Shown piece after piece: positions 7,562 through 7,946 of a stretch of 7,946 bases of DNA. The notes beneath the pieces were generated by a model, which did not search any database, had not been told where the DNA came from, and saw only the letters and a list, made by a program, of their open reading frames with translations. The stretch is from contig JAPJRE010000176.1 in assembly GCA_030824725.1 (NCBI GenBank), positions 1 to 7,946 of the forward strand. Direction: 5' to 3'. The stretch's first letter is position 1. Every line of letters begins with the position of its first letter. Made by a program: the position numbers and the translations under genes. This stretch comes from Sphingomonas sp. GTDB taxonomy: Bacteria > Pseudomonadota > Alphaproteobacteria > Sphingomonadales > Sphingomonadaceae.

Positions 7562-7946
<385 letters not shown>

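Overview
The window reads as a maltodextrin/starch-oligosaccharide utilisation locus from a high-GC alphaproteobacterium, most likely a sphingomonad (Sphingomonas or a close relative), with the Caulobacterales as the next guess. This rests on the GC-rich codon use, the style of the TonB-dependent receptor (large single-component receptor with a DIVVTG box and no SusD partner), and the set of genes. That set resembles the Caulobacter maltose system, which as I recall it has a TonB receptor, an inner-membrane MFS carrier and a LacI-type regulator. No search was run.

Layout: two divergent transcription units share a 240-bp control region (2599-2838). Leftward (minus strand) run a LacI-family repressor (1570-2598) and then an SLC45/GPH-like MFS sugar carrier (62-1573). 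Its GTG start overlaps the repressor's stop as GTGA. Rightward (plus strand) run a TonB-dependent outer-membrane receptor (2839-5682), an 85-bp gap holding a perfect 8-bp-stem hairpin, a secreted GH13 alpha-amylase (5768-7561), and the first 129 codons of a cytoplasmic GH13 alpha-glucosidase (from 7558, cut by the window end). The glucosidase also starts with a GTG in a GTGA overlap and is easily missed by ATG-based gene callers.

Inferred pathway: the receptor takes up maltodextrins across the outer membrane. The exported amylase shortens them in the periplasm or outside. The MFS carrier moves short oligosaccharides through the inner membrane by cation symport, and the cytoplasmic alpha-glucosidase releases glucose. 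The LacI-type protein probably represses both units from the shared region, where an ATACGTAT-centred palindrome is the best operator candidate.

The genes themselves look intact and of known families. The points worth a second look are local: two extra hydrophobic segments in the carrier's central loop, the candidate operator and a neighbouring palindrome, the hairpin after the receptor gene, the two GTGA junctions, and the sharply AT-rich first 60 bases. I saw no RNA genes, CRISPR arrays, insertion sequences or phage genes.
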